64,000 nt of DNA from Xanthobacteraceae bacterium. GTDB taxonomy: Bacteria; Pseudomonadota; Alphaproteobacteria; Rhizobiales; Xanthobacteraceae. The stretch is from NCBI GenBank assembly GCA_019454205.1, contig CP075369.1, forward strand, positions 2,046,001 through 2,110,000, written 5' to 3'. Positions 1-10,145 of this stretch are shown piece by piece; the stretch's first letter is position 1; each line of letters begins with the position of its first letter. Position numbers and translations under genes: made by a program. The notes under the pieces were generated by a model. It had not been told where the DNA came from, did no database searches, and was given only the letters and a program-made list of their open reading frames with translations.

Positions 1-752
1 AACCCCGGCATCGAGAGGTTCACGCGATTGCCGAGTTCGGACATGCTGATTGCCGCGGCATGCATGAGAAAACCCGTGGCGGAGCGCGGCGAAGCGAACC
101 AGTGCCGCACGTCCTCCGAAACGGGAAGCAGCGCTTCCTCGCCGTTCAAAGGCTCGCGGATGATTCCGGAAAAGAAACCGGATGCCGCCTTGTTGGGCTT
201 GCCGGGCCGCACGCAGATTGTCGGCAGCCGGATGCCGACACCTTCCAAAATCTCGCGTCGCGTATAATCCGCCAGCATCAGCTCGCCCATAGCCTTCTGC
301 GTGCCGTAACTGGTAAGCGGAGTCGTGAAGAATTCATCGCCGATCGCATCCGGAAACGGCGCGCCGAAAACGGCAATCGAGGAAGTAAAGACGACGCGCG
401 GTTTGTAGCCCCCGCCGATATTCTTGATCGCGTCCAGCAGCAAACGCGTGCCGTCCAGATTGATGCGATACCCTTTGTCGAGATCGGCCTCCGCTTCGCC
501 GGAAACGATGGCGGCGAGATGGAAGATCAGGTCCGGCCTTGATGCGATTAGCTTTTGCGCCTCGCCCGGCAGCGAGAAATCCGAAGCTGTAGCGCCGACC
601 GGGAACGGCGCATGCGCGGGCACGTCCGGCTTTACCACGTCGTGCAGCGATAATCTTGAAATCGCACGCGCACCCATGCGTTGCTCGTCGAGCAAACGCG
701 AAGTCAGCTTGCGGCCGATCATGCCGGCCGCGCCTATAACCAGAACGTGCAT
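1..752 (-). CDS. NAD-dependent epimerase/dehydratase, DenD-like (3' end outside window)
   Basis: The reading frame opens at an ATG at 752 and runs off the left edge, so about 250 residues are visible. The N-terminus MHVLVIGAAGMIGRKL is a Rossmann GxxGxxG dinucleotide site; a TSS motif and a YGTQK (YxxxK) catalytic pair follow, as in extended short-chain dehydrogenases. The whole resembles the D-erythronate dehydrogenase (DenD) / UDP-glucose-epimerase-like group that oxidises four-carbon or longer sugar acids. It starts only 3 bases after the stop of the sugar ABC permease, so it is probably the last visible gene of that operon and acts on the imported substrate. The exact substrate cannot be read from sequence. 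Confidence 0.8.
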   Translation of the reverse strand, partial: MHVLVIGAAGMIGRKLTSRLLDEQRMGARAISRLSLHDVVKPDVPAHAPFPVGATASDFSLPGEAQKLIASRPDLIFHLAAIVSGEAEADLDKGYRINLDGTRLLLDAIKNIGGGYKPRVVFTSSIAVFGAPFPDAIGDEFFTTPLTSYGTQKAMGELMLADYTRREILEGVGIRLPTICVRPGKPNKAASGFFSGIIREPLNGEEALLPVSEDVRHWFASPRSATGFLMHAAAISMSELGNRVNLSMPG

Positions 753-755
753 GGC

Positions 756-1670
756 TTATTCCTTCACCGCGCCGGTCATCGCCGAAACGTAATGCTCGAC
801 GAAGAATGCGTACAAAATCACCAGCGGAATCGACCCGACCAGCGCGCCGGCCATCAGCGACCCCCAGCGATAAACGTCGCCGTCAACGAGTTCGCTGACG
901 ATGGCAACCGGCACCGTCTTGTTCTGCACCGATGTGGTGAGCGTCAGCGCATAGATGAATTCGTTCCAGCAGAGCGTGAACGAAAAGATGAATGCGGAGA
1001 TCAGGCCCGGCACTGCAAGCGGCAAAATGATCTTGGTGAGTATCTGCCAGCGGCTCGCGCCGTCGATCAGCGCGCATTCTTCCAACTCGAACGGAATGGT
1101 CTTGAAGTAGCCCATCAGCAGCCAGGTCGAGAACGGGATCAGGATGGTCGGATAGACCAGGATCAACGCCAGCGGTGAGTCGAACAGCCCGTAGAAGTGA
1201 ATGACCGAAGCGAGCGGGATGAACAGGATCGACGGCGGCACCAAATAGGCCATGAAGATCGCGGCGCCGACCACCTGCGAACCTCGAAAACGCAGCCGCG
1301 CGATGGCGTAAGCCGCGAGCACGCTCGCGAAGATCGAGAGAAATGTCGCCGCCGCCGCGACATACATCGTGTTCCACAACCAGCGCGGATACTCGGTATC
1401 GAACAGCAGTTTCTTGATGTGATCGAGCGTCGGATTCACAACCCAGAACGGATTGTAGGTATCCATGTCGATCAGTTGCGCGTTCGGCTTCACGGATGTC
1501 AACGCCATCCAGTAGAACGGGAACAGCAGGATGCACATGATGATCCCGAGCGGCAGCCACAGCGTCACCAGACGCCGCGGAAAGCTTTCGAGATAGGTCA
1601 TGCCCTCCTGTTTGTCGTTCGCAAGAACCTGCGAGGCAGCGGAGGTTTTTTCCACGGTAGTGTCAGTCAT
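756..1670 (-). CDS. Sugar ABC transporter permease, MalG/UgpE type
   Basis: A 304-residue inner-membrane permease of the carbohydrate uptake-1 (CUT1) family. About six hydrophobic helices are visible, and the cytoplasmic EAA loop that docks onto the ATPase reads EECALIDGASRWQILTKIILP. It pairs with the MalF-type permease immediately upstream. I chose the ATG at 1670; a GTG at 1679 is also possible, and either start overlaps the stop of the preceding gene, which suggests translational coupling. Substrate is probably a sugar or sugar derivative, judged from the catabolic genes across the divergent regulator. Confidence 0.88.
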   Translation of the reverse strand: MTDTTVEKTSAASQVLANDKQEGMTYLESFPRRLVTLWLPLGIIMCILLFPFYWMALTSVKPNAQLIDMDTYNPFWVVNPTLDHIKKLLFDTEYPRWLWNTMYVAAAATFLSIFASVLAAYAIARLRFRGSQVVGAAIFMAYLVPPSILFIPLASVIHFYGLFDSPLALILVYPTILIPFSTWLLMGYFKTIPFELEECALIDGASRWQILTKIILPLAVPGLISAFIFSFTLCWNEFIYALTLTTSVQNKTVPVAIVSELVDGDVYRWGSLMAGALVGSIPLVILYAFFVEHYVSAMTGAVKE

Positions 1671-2619
1671 TGCCTTCACCGTGTTGCCATTTCCGCCGCT
1701 GCAGGCCGAACCACGAAATCATGATCGCAGCCAGCAGGAAGGGGATCATCGCGGTTGCAATAGCGGCGCCCTCGCCCAGCCGTCCGCTGAGAATTCCGCG
1801 CTGATATGAAAGCGTCGCCATCAGGTGCGTCGCATTCACAGGTCCGCCGCGCGTCATTGCCCAGATCAACTGGAAGTCCGTGAAAGTAAAGAGCACCGAG
1901 AACGTCATCACCACCGCGATGATCGGCGTCAGGAGCGGATAGGTCACGTAACGGAAGCGCTGCCATGCGCTCGCGCCGTCCAGCGTCGCCGCCTCGTAGA
2001 GCGACGGAGAAACAGTTTGCAGTCCGGCGAGCAGCGTGATCGCGACAAACGGCACGCCGCGCCAGATATTGGCAAAGATCAGGCTGCCGCGCGCAAGATT
2101 GCCGTCGCCGAGAAAATTGATGTTCTGCTCGATTAATCCAAGCTGCCGCAACGACCATGAAATGATCGAGAACTGCGCGTCGTAAATCCACCAGAACGCG
2201 ATCGCGGACAGCACGGTCGGCACGATGAACGGGATCAATACCACCGAGCGGATGATCGCCTTGAAGGGCATATGACGATTCAAAAGCAATGCGAGATACA
2301 GCCCCACCGCGAACTTAATGATGCTCGCGACGATGGTGTAGAGCAGCGTATTGAAGACCGACAGCCAGAAGATGCTGTCGTCCCAAAGCCATTCGTAGTT
2401 TTCGAACCCGATGAATTCGCCGGGCCGCGCAAGCCGCGCGTCGGTGAACGAAAGCCAGACGCCGAGCACCAGCGGCCAGGCGAGAAACAACAAGAGGAAC
2501 GCCGCAGCCGGAAGCATGAACCAGATCGCAAGCCAGTTACGATTGGTTTTCAACCGCTGCCACACGGACAATTCACCCATGTTCGCAGCCTTGTTTCGTA
2601 CTTCCTCTACGGTGCTCAT
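1663..2619 (-). CDS. Sugar ABC transporter permease, MalF/UgpA type
   Basis: A CUT1 inner-membrane permease of about 318 residues with a long N-terminal cytoplasmic stretch, then about six membrane helices. The EAA motif (EAATLDGASAWQRFRYVTYP) lies near residue 210. It forms a heterodimer with the MalG-type partner that follows with an 8-base overlap. The start is taken at ATG 2619 (MSTVEEV); an in-frame TTG at 2637 would add six residues. It lies just downstream of the binding-protein gene, separated by a GC-rich hairpin, the usual arrangement for making more binding protein than permease. Confidence 0.88.
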   Translation of the reverse strand: MSTVEEVRNKAANMGELSVWQRLKTNRNWLAIWFMLPAAAFLLLFLAWPLVLGVWLSFTDARLARPGEFIGFENYEWLWDDSIFWLSVFNTLLYTIVASIIKFAVGLYLALLLNRHMPFKAIIRSVVLIPFIVPTVLSAIAFWWIYDAQFSIISWSLRQLGLIEQNINFLGDGNLARGSLIFANIWRGVPFVAITLLAGLQTVSPSLYEAATLDGASAWQRFRYVTYPLLTPIIAVVMTFSVLFTFTDFQLIWAMTRGGPVNATHLMATLSYQRGILSGRLGEGAAIATAMIPFLLAAIMISWFGLQRRKWQHGEGND

Positions 2620-2645
2620 CCGGACATCCGCATTCAAAAGAAGGC

Positions 2646-2669
2646 GGCGGCGCGGTTGCCCGCGCCGCC
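2646..2669 (-). other. Intra-operon hairpin between binding protein and permease genes
   Basis: A perfect 10-bp GC-only stem (GGCGGCGCGG and its complement) with a 4-base loop sits between the binding-protein stop and the permease start. No run of U follows on the minus strand, so it is better read as an mRNA-stabilising or partial-attenuation element that would raise binding-protein expression relative to the permeases. Confidence 0.6.
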
Positions 2670-2679
2670 ACAGGGAGGA

Positions 2680-4002
2680 TCAGCGATAGATGCGCTGCGC
2701 CTGACGCTCGGCGATCTTCATTGCGCCCTTGATGTCTTCGCGTCCCGTGCAGTAGTTCGCGAACATATCGACCACGATGAAGTCCGCGATTGCCGCCGCG
2801 GCCTTCTCGCCGAGCGTGCCGAGGCCAGCCGGCGTCAGCGTGCGCTTGGCGACATCGCGATAGACCGTGTTCTTCGGATCCGCGGTCCAGACCGGATTCT
2901 TGTCGTAGGCGCCGAGGAAGTGCGAGAGATAGCCCTGCGCCGCCTCGATCCACGGATTGAAGTTTTCTGCTTCCTGCATGAAGGCTGCGAAGGCTTTGCA
3001 AGCCTGCGGGAACTTCGTGAAGGAGAAGGTCAGGATCGGGAACGCGAGATGCAGTTCGGTCGGCCGGCCGACCGGGCCGATCGGCATATAGGCGTGATCC
3101 ATGTCTTCCGCGATCGCCTTGTTTTCTCTCTTGGCGGTGACGTAGATCGAGATGCCGTTCAGCGTGAGATAGAGATCGCCCGCGACGAACGCCTTGTTGT
3201 TCGACGAGTCGTTCCACGACGCCGTGCCGGGGATGAAGTTGTCGTAAAGCGCCTTCACGTATTCCAGCGACTTCGCGGTTTCCGGCGAGTTGATGATCAC
3301 CTTGTCGTTCTTGTCGACGAGGTTGCCGCCGAAGGTCCACAGCGCCCAGTGCAGCCAGGTGTTGGCGTCGCCGGAAGCATGGCCGAGCGCAAAACCGGCC
3401 GGAGTGTTGTTCTTCTTCAGCGCCTTGACGAGTTCGAGCATTCCCGCGGTGTCCTTCGGGAATTCCTTGAAGCCCGCCTTCTCGCACGCCGTCTTGCGGT
3501 AGTTGATCAGGCCGCCCGTGGTCGCGACCGGAATGCAGATCCACTTGTTCTTGGATTTTCCGTAGGCCTCGGCCGACGGGAACCAGCCACCGTATTTCTT
3601 GCCGAGGTAGTTCGCGACGTCGGTGACGTCGAGGCATTTCTCCGGGAACAGATGGGGAAGCGAATAGAGGCCCCACACCATGTCGAGGCCCTGGCCGGTA
3701 TTAGCTGCGACAGAGGCTTTCGGCTGAATGTCGTCGAAGGATTCATTCGAGATGTTGACGCCGACGCCGGTCGCCTTCTGGAACGCGTCGACCATCGCCA
3801 TGAACGCTTTGTCTTCCGCCTCGACGAAGCGGCGCCAGCGCAGCACGTTGATCTTCGCGCCCTTCTCTGGTTTCCACGGCGCGGCCTGCGCCCAAGCGGT
3901 GGCGTAGTTCAATAATTGATCGGCACCTACCGCGGTGATGGCGGCAGCCGCAGCAGAGCCTTTCAGCAGCGAGCGGCGGTCCATTTCAAACTTTTTGTCC
4001 AT
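2680..4002 (-). CDS. Extracellular sugar-binding protein of ABC transporter (Tat signal)
   Basis: A 440-residue periplasmic solute-binding protein of the CUT1/UgpB-like family. The N-terminus DRRSLLKGSAAAAAITAVGA carries a twin-arginine (RRSLLK) signal, so it is probably exported folded by Tat. A body typical of family-1 extracellular binding proteins follows (KINVLRWRRFVEAEDKAF; later PIGPVGRPTELHLAFPILTFSFTKF). It delivers substrate to the two permeases downstream. A ribosome-binding GAGGAAATC precedes the ATG. Sugar specificity is unknown; the neighbouring xylonate-dehydratase-like gene suggests a pentose or related compound. Confidence 0.88.
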   Translation of the reverse strand: MDKKFEMDRRSLLKGSAAAAAITAVGADQLLNYATAWAQAAPWKPEKGAKINVLRWRRFVEAEDKAFMAMVDAFQKATGVGVNISNESFDDIQPKASVAANTGQGLDMVWGLYSLPHLFPEKCLDVTDVANYLGKKYGGWFPSAEAYGKSKNKWICIPVATTGGLINYRKTACEKAGFKEFPKDTAGMLELVKALKKNNTPAGFALGHASGDANTWLHWALWTFGGNLVDKNDKVIINSPETAKSLEYVKALYDNFIPGTASWNDSSNNKAFVAGDLYLTLNGISIYVTAKRENKAIAEDMDHAYMPIGPVGRPTELHLAFPILTFSFTKFPQACKAFAAFMQEAENFNPWIEAAQGYLSHFLGAYDKNPVWTADPKNTVYRDVAKRTLTPAGLGTLGEKAAAAIADFIVVDMFANYCTGREDIKGAMKIAERQAQRIYR

Positions 4003-4044
4003 GATTTCCTCCCGTGGACGAGTTCTGTCTTCAATAAAACTTCG

Positions 4045-5106
<1,062 letters not shown>

Positions 5107-5200
5107 TGCGCGCTTCTCCCTGAACCACCCCGGCAGGTTCGAGCGCTTGCGCCTCGCTGCTCTTTTTCTTTTTTCTTCTTCCGATAAGTCTGGCCGCTGT

Positions 5201-5213
5201 TGGTAGCGCTGTC
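5201..5213. promoter_or_regulatory. LacI-family operator (copy 1)
   Basis: The 13-mer TGGTAGCGCTGTC, centred on the palindrome AGCGCT with a CpG-type core usual for LacI-family sites, lies in the divergent intergenic region between the ABC operon and the regulator gene. An identical 13-mer occurs at 6308-6320 before the dehydratase. Both are in positions expected for repressor binding. Confidence 0.75.
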
Positions 5214-5244
5214 AATCAGCGGACCCCTGTGATAGAGAAGGAAA

Positions 5245-6276
5245 ATGACGCGCAAGCGCAGAGAGGCAGGACAGATCAGGCTCACGGAAGTTGCGAAACT
5301 TGCCGGTGTCAGCCCGATTACCGCGTCGCGTTTCTTCCGCAACCCGGAAGCGCTCTCGCTTAGCAAGCGCGAAAGGGTGGAAAGTGCCGCGCGGGAGCTT
5401 GGCTATGTGCCTAATCTCGCAGCGCGCGCGCTCGCTTCGCAACGCACCGAGGTCATTGGTGTTCTAATTCCCTCGCTCACGAATAATGTATTCAACGACG
5501 TGCTTCGTGGCGTTTACGACGCCTCCGAAGGCAGCCGCTACACCATCCAGTTCGTGAACACCCGCTACAGCATCCTGCAAGAAGAGAAGCTGCTGCGGCT
5601 GTTCCAGGCGCAAAAGCCTGCCGGACTGATCGTCACCGGCATCAACCAGACCGACGAATCGCGCGCGGTCATGAAGGCGATGAGCTGCCCGATCGTGCAG
5701 ATCATGGAGACCGGGCCGGACCCGGTAGACATGATGGTCGGATTCTCCCACTACGACGCGGCTTTTGCCGCTGTTTCGCACCTTCTTTCGCAGGGCAAGC
5801 GGCGCGTCGGCTTCCTCGGCGCACGCATGGACCCGCGCGTGCAACGCCGTCTGGATGGCTACCGCGACGCAATGAAAGCGGCGAGCCATTTCGATCCTGC
5901 CCTCATCCTGACTACCCCGACGCCGACTGCCGTGACCCTCGGCGGCACTTTGCTCGCCGACCTGTTGGCGAGAACGCCAGACCTGGACGCGGTTTTTTGC
6001 ATCAATGACGACCTTGCGCTCGGCGTGCTGTTCGAATGTCAGCGGCGCGGAATTTCCGTGCCGGACCAGCTCGCCATCATTGGCTTCAACGACATGGAAT
6101 TCATGGCGGCGGCGCTTCCATCGCTTTCCAGCGTGCGCACCAACCGCTACGAAATGGGCCGCCATTCCGTAACGATGCTCATCGAAGCAATCGAGGGACG
6201 CCGGCCCGCCAATGCCGTGGTCGATCTCGGCTTCGAACTGATGATCCGGGAAAGCTCCGCGCCGCGCGACGGATGA
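5245..6276 (+). CDS. LacI/GntR-type transcriptional regulator
   Basis: A 343-residue LacI-family regulator. The N-terminal helix-turn-helix is RLTEVAKLAGVSPITASRFFRNP (about residues 12-34), followed by a hinge helix (PNLAARALASQRT) and a periplasmic-binding-protein-like effector domain (IGVLIPSLTNNVFNDVLRG; C-terminal IIGFNDMEFMAAALPSLSSVR). A GAAGGAAA Shine-Dalgarno precedes the ATG. Divergent to the ABC operon and upstream of the dehydratase-SDR genes, it most likely represses both arms until the pathway sugar or intermediate binds. The two copies of its presumed operator fit that role; the inducer is unknown. Confidence 0.88.
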   Translation: MTRKRREAGQIRLTEVAKLAGVSPITASRFFRNPEALSLSKRERVESAARELGYVPNLAARALASQRTEVIGVLIPSLTNNVFNDVLRGVYDASEGSRYTIQFVNTRYSILQEEKLLRLFQAQKPAGLIVTGINQTDESRAVMKAMSCPIVQIMETGPDPVDMMVGFSHYDAAFAAVSHLLSQGKRRVGFLGARMDPRVQRRLDGYRDAMKAASHFDPALILTTPTPTAVTLGGTLLADLLARTPDLDAVFCINDDLALGVLFECQRRGISVPDQLAIIGFNDMEFMAAALPSLSSVRTNRYEMGRHSVTMLIEAIEGRRPANAVVDLGFELMIRESSAPRDG

Positions 6277-6307
6277 CGGCGAAACGACGCGGTATTTTCA
6301 AAGAAAA

Positions 6308-6320
6308 TGGTAGCGCTGTC
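6308..6320. promoter_or_regulatory. LacI-family operator (copy 2)
   Basis: An exact second copy of TGGTAGCGCTGTC, 56 bases before the dehydratase ATG and 32 bases after the regulator stop. It implies that the dehydratase-SDR genes have their own promoter under the same regulator as the ABC operon. Confidence 0.75.
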
Positions 6321-6375
6321 TTTTTGCCGGCATTAGGCTGAAAGCCTGCCTTTCGTGAGTAATGCGGGAGTGGCC

Positions 6376-8184
6376 ATGACGAAATCCGGCAACGGCGGCG
6401 ATAAACCGAAACTGCGCTCCCGCCTCTGGTTCGACGATTCCGCCGATCCCGCGATGACCGCACTCTATCTTGAGCGCTACCTGAATTACGGGCTGACCCG
6501 TCAGGAACTGCAATCCGGAAAACCGATCATCGGCATTGCACAGACCGGCAGCGACCTCTCGCCCTGCAACCGGCATCACCTCGAACTGGCCAAGCGCGTG
6601 CGCGAAGGCATCCGCGATGCAGGCGGCGTTGCGATGGAGTTTCCCTGCCATCCGATTCAGGAAACCGGAAAGCGCCCGACTGCCGCGCTGGATCGCAACC
6701 TCGCCTATCTCTCGCTGGTCGAAGTGCTGTTCGGCTATCCGCTCGACGGCGTGGTGCTCACCACGGGCTGCGACAAGACCACCCCCGCGTGCCTGATGGC
6801 GGCGGCGACAGTGAACATCCCTGCCATCGTGCTTTCCGGCGGGCCGATGCTGAACGGCTGGTTCAACGGCGAACGCACCGGCTCAGGTACCATCGTCTGG
6901 AAATCGCGCGAGCGCCTCGCGGCAGGCGAAATCGGCTACGAAGAATTCATGGAGATCGTTGCGTCGTCCGCACCATCGGTGGGCCACTGCAACACGATGG
7001 GCACTGCTTCGACCATGAACTCACTCGCGGAAGCGCTCGGCATGTCTCTGCCAGGCTGCGCCGCGATTCCCGCGCCGTATCGCGAACGCGGGCAGATTTC
7101 CTATCTCACCGGAAAGCGCATCGTCGATATGGTGTGGGAAGACCTGAAGCCTTCCGACATCCTCACCAAAAAAGCATTCGAGAATGCGATTGTCGTCAAT
7201 TCTGCGATTGGCGGCTCGACCAATGCGCCGATTCACCTGAACGCGCTCGCGCGCCATATCGGCATCGAACTGACGGTGCAGGACTGGGAGCGTGTCGGCC
7301 ACAAGATTCCGCTGCTCGTAAATCTCCAGCCCGCGGGCGCTTACCTCGGCGAGGAATATCATCGCGCGGGCGGCGTCCCTGCTGTCGTACGTGAACTCAT
7401 GACGAAAAAGAAGATTCACGAAGACGCGCTCACCGTGAACGGCAAGGCCATGGGCGACAACTGCAAGGATGCGCCCTTGCCCGACAATGATGTGATCTGG
7501 TCCTATGACAAGCCGCTGGTGAACGACGCGGGTTTCCTCGTGCTGTCCGGCAATCTGTTCGACAGCGCCATCATGAAGACGTCCGTCATCTCGAAGGAAT
7601 TCCGCGACCGCTATCTTTCCAACCCGAAAGACCCGGAAGCCTTCGAGGGCCGCGCCATCGTATTCGACGGGCCGGAGGAATATCACACGCGCATCGACGA
7701 CCCTTCGCTGAACATCGACGAGCATTGCATCCTGTTCGTGCGGGGTACCGGACCAATCGGCTATCCGGGCGGAGCGGAAGTCGTGAACATGCAGCCACCC
7801 GCCGCGCTGATTAAGCGCGGGATCAAATCACTGCCCTGCATCGGCGACGGCCGGCAATCGGGCACGTCCGGTTCGCCGTCCATCCTGAACGCTTCGCCTG
7901 AAGCAGCGGCCGGCGGCGGTCTCGCCATCCTGAAAACCGGGGACAAGGTGCGCATCGACCTGAACAAGGGCGAAGCGAACATTCTCATTTCGGCGGAAGA
8001 AGTCGCGAAGCGGCAAGCCGACCTGAAAGCCAAGGGTGGCTTCCCCTACCCGGAACATCACACGCCCTGGCAGGAATTGTACCGCAACACCGTCGGCCAG
8101 CACGCGAGCGGCGCCTGCCTGGAGCTTGCAACGCGCTATCAAAACATCGCGGCGAAGTTCGGCACGCCGCGCCACTCTCACTAG
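6376..8184 (+). CDS. xylD: IlvD/Edd-family dehydratase, D-xylonate dehydratase-like
   Basis: A 602-residue dehydratase of the IlvD/Edd family, which uses an Fe-S cluster and Mg2+ to convert an aldonate to its 2-keto-3-deoxy acid. Motifs close to Caulobacter XylD are visible: [31 protein letters not shown] (cluster cysteine), [13 protein letters not shown] and the C-terminal [20 protein letters not shown]. Length is near the usual 590-600. I chose the ATG at 6376 because GGGAG lies 5 bases upstream; a GTG at 6355 has no such site. It begins a three-gene catabolic unit with two SDR genes. D-xylonate is the best guess; arabinonate or fuconate cannot be excluded. Confidence 0.82.
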   Translation: MTKSGNGGDKPKLRSRLWFDDSADPAMTALYLERYLNYGLTRQELQSGKPIIGIAQTGSDLSPCNRHHLELAKRVREGIRDAGGVAMEFPCHPIQETGKRPTAALDRNLAYLSLVEVLFGYPLDGVVLTTGCDKTTPACLMAAATVNIPAIVLSGGPMLNGWFNGERTGSGTIVWKSRERLAAGEIGYEEFMEIVASSAPSVGHCNTMGTASTMNSLAEALGMSLPGCAAIPAPYRERGQISYLTGKRIVDMVWEDLKPSDILTKKAFENAIVVNSAIGGSTNAPIHLNALARHIGIELTVQDWERVGHKIPLLVNLQPAGAYLGEEYHRAGGVPAVVRELMTKKKIHEDALTVNGKAMGDNCKDAPLPDNDVIWSYDKPLVNDAGFLVLSGNLFDSAIMKTSVISKEFRDRYLSNPKDPEAFEGRAIVFDGPEEYHTRIDDPSLNIDEHCILFVRGTGPIGYPGGAEVVNMQPPAALIKRGIKSLPCIGDGRQSGTSGSPSILNASPEAAAGGGLAILKTGDKVRIDLNKGEANILISAEEVAKRQADLKAKGGFPYPEHHTPWQELYRNTVGQHASGACLELATRYQNIAAKFGTPRHSH

Positions 8185-8199
8185 AAGAAGCCAGCCACC

Positions 8200-8934
8200 A
8201 TGTCGGGAAGACTGCAAGGCAAACGCGCATTCGTGACCGCCGCTTCCGCCGGAATCGGCAAGGCCTGCGCCATCGCATTCGCACGCGAAGGCGCGCATGT
8301 ATTCGCAAGCGACATCGACGAGAAGGCGTTTCCCGAACTGAAATCCGCCGGCGTCGCAGAAACATTCAAGCTCGACGTGCTCAGCACGGATGCCGTTAAC
8401 GACGCCGCCAAGCGTATCGGCAAGATCGACGTGCTGCTCAACGCCGCCGGCTTCGTGCATCACGGCACCGTGCTGGAATGCAGCGACAAGGACTGGGACT
8501 TTTCGTTCGACCTGAACGTCAAATCCATGCACCGCACGATCAAGGCTTTCCTCCCCGCGATGCTTGCGGGCGGCGGCGGCTCGATCGTGAACATCGCGTC
8601 TGCCGCAGGCGTACTGAAAGCCGCGCCGAACCGCTACGTTTATGGCGCGACCAAAGCCGCCGTCGCGGCGCTGACCCGCGCGGTCGCTGCCGATTTCATC
8701 GGGAAAGGAATCCGCTGCAACTGCATCTGTCCCGGCACCATCGAAACGCCGTCCATGCTCGGCCGCGCGGCCGCGCAAGGCCCGGATGGGATGAAGAATT
8801 TCGTCGCGCGCCAGCCGCTCGGCCGTCTCGGCACGGCCGAAGAAATCGCAGCACTTGCGGTCTATCTTGCGAGCGACGAAAGCTCGTTCACCACCGGCGG
8901 CGCGCATGTCGCGGACGGCGGCTGGACTCTCTAG
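8200..8934 (+). CDS. Short-chain dehydrogenase (possible 2-keto-3-deoxy sugar-acid dehydrogenase)
   Basis: A 244-residue classical SDR with cofactor site TAASAGIGKA (residues about 12-21), an NAAG-type motif (LLNAAGF), catalytic Ser in NIASAAG and YGATK (YxxxK). The acidic residue after the second strand (SDIDEK) favours NAD over NADP. The overall pattern resembles 2-keto-3-deoxy-L-fuconate dehydrogenases and BDH2-like enzymes. It begins 15 bases after the dehydratase stop, so it probably oxidises the dehydration product or an early sugar intermediate of the same route. Confidence 0.8.
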   Translation: MSGRLQGKRAFVTAASAGIGKACAIAFAREGAHVFASDIDEKAFPELKSAGVAETFKLDVLSTDAVNDAAKRIGKIDVLLNAAGFVHHGTVLECSDKDWDFSFDLNVKSMHRTIKAFLPAMLAGGGGSIVNIASAAGVLKAAPNRYVYGATKAAVAALTRAVAADFIGKGIRCNCICPGTIETPSMLGRAAAQGPDGMKNFVARQPLGRLGTAEEIAALAVYLASDESSFTTGGAHVADGGWTL

Positions 8935-8944
8935 GGGAAGCAGC

Positions 8945-9691
8945 ATGAACAAGATCGATCTCGCCGGCCGCGTTGCCGTCGTCACCGGTGGCGCGCAGGG
9001 TTTCGGCCGCGCCATCACCGAACGCTTCATCGCTTCGGGCGCGCGTGTCGCCATCTGGGATGTGGATCAGGTCTATGCGCAACGCACTGCGAACGAACTG
9101 GGTAACGGCACCAAGGCCTACGGCCTCGATGTTTCCGACCTTCCCTCCGTCGAGAAGGCGCGCGACACCACAATCAGGGATTTCGGCAAGATCGACATTC
9201 TCGTGAACAACGCCGGTGTTGCCGGCGCGAATGCGACCGTATGGGACACGACTGTCGACGAATGGCGCCGCGTCATGCGCATCAATCTCGACGGGCCGTT
9301 CATCTGCTCCAAAGCCGTCGTGCCGCACATGATCGCGCAGAAATACGGCCGCATCGTCAATATCGCCTCCATCGCCGGCAAGGAAGGCAACCCGAACGCC
9401 GCGCATTACTCCGCATCGAAAGCCGGCGTGATTGCTCTGACCAAATCGCTCGGCAAGGAACTCGCGGCTTACGATATTGCAGTGAACGCGGTAACGCCTG
9501 CCGCGGCGAAGACCGCGATCTTCGATCAGATCACGCAGCAGCACATCGATTTCATGCTGTCGAAAATCCCGCGCGCGCGCTTCGTATTGGTCGAAGAACT
9601 GGCCTCGATGGTTGCGTGGATGGCCTCGAAGGACAATTCCTTCACGACCGGCGCCGTGTTCGACATTTCCGGCGGCCGCGCGACCTACTGA
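8945..9691 (+). CDS. Short-chain dehydrogenase (sugar or keto-deoxy-acid dehydrogenase)
   Basis: A 248-residue classical SDR with GGAQGFGRA cofactor loop, an aspartate at the NAD-selecting position (WDVDQ), NNAGVAG, catalytic Ser in NIASIAG and YSASK. Start ATG 8945 follows AGGGGAAGC, 10 bases after the preceding stop. Related proteins include 2-keto-3-deoxy-L-rhamnonate dehydrogenases and FabG-like sugar dehydrogenases. With the first SDR and the dehydratase it could make a non-phosphorylative sugar oxidation route in which one SDR oxidises the sugar and the other the keto-deoxy acid; which does which is not visible. Confidence 0.8.
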   Translation: MNKIDLAGRVAVVTGGAQGFGRAITERFIASGARVAIWDVDQVYAQRTANELGNGTKAYGLDVSDLPSVEKARDTTIRDFGKIDILVNNAGVAGANATVWDTTVDEWRRVMRINLDGPFICSKAVVPHMIAQKYGRIVNIASIAGKEGNPNAAHYSASKAGVIALTKSLGKELAAYDIAVNAVTPAAAKTAIFDQITQQHIDFMLSKIPRARFVLVEELASMVAWMASKDNSFTTGAVFDISGGRATY

Positions 9692-9708
9692 TCGCGCGCA
9701 CTTTCGCG

Positions 9709-10080
9709 TCAGGACTGCAAGAACTTCATTGTCGATTCGTTCGGGCAGTAGCTATGCCACTCACCGGAATCCGGATGGGCATCGAGATCACGCTGGCAAA
9801 CATCGGCATGGTCGCATAGCGCGCAAACCCGCTGCAGGTCCTTCCACACCGAGGGCCATTCCGCCTGTACCACGGTAGGCTTAATGCCTTCCTGCACAAG
9901 CCGCTCCGGCAACAGCAAATATGAGGAGTCGCCGCGGCGATCGAGACGATAAAGGTCGTCCGCCGTCATACCAATATCGCGTGCAATCGCCTTGACCTGA
10001 TCGGACTCCAACTCGTCTAGGTCGCTACGCATGAACGGCCCGCCGACCTTCGCAAAAAAAGCCCTGATCATCTCAATCAT
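9709..10080 (-). CDS. DUF6455 family small protein
   Basis: A 123-residue protein of the alphaproteobacterial DUF6455 group. It starts MIEMIRAFFAKVGGPF and ends with a cysteine-rich segment (CALCDHADVCQ, then SYCPNES) that could bind a metal or cluster. Upstream ATGs exist at 10092 and beyond, but the strong GGAGG lies 5 bases before the ATG at 10080. A TTGA-N6-TCAA box 47-60 bases upstream with a TATCTC at the right -10 position suggests FixK/FNR control. Function is unknown; the setting next to hemN points to low-oxygen physiology. Confidence 0.72.
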   Translation of the reverse strand: MIEMIRAFFAKVGGPFMRSDLDELESDQVKAIARDIGMTADDLYRLDRRGDSSYLLLPERLVQEGIKPTVVQAEWPSVWKDLQRVCALCDHADVCQRDLDAHPDSGEWHSYCPNESTMKFLQS

Positions 10081-10126
10081 CGTTTCCTCCATAATCCAAG
10101 AGATACCCGCTCGCTGCGCCGCTACC

Positions 10127-10140
10127 TTGAACCACATCAA
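10127..10140. promoter_or_regulatory. FixK/FNR-type box upstream of DUF6455 gene
   Basis: TTGAACCACATCAA fits TTGA-N6-TCAA. Its centre is 53 bases before the DUF6455 start, which would put a class II transcription start near 10092, preceded by TATCTC at the -10 position on the minus strand. Confidence 0.65.
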
Positions 10141-10145
10141 TCCAG

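Noticed and set aside
2272..3915. Long 547-codon open frame antisense to the sugar-binding protein gene
   Set aside because: It is the stop-poor shadow of a GC-rich gene on the other strand; no motifs, and the opposite frame has a clear Tat signal and binding-protein content.
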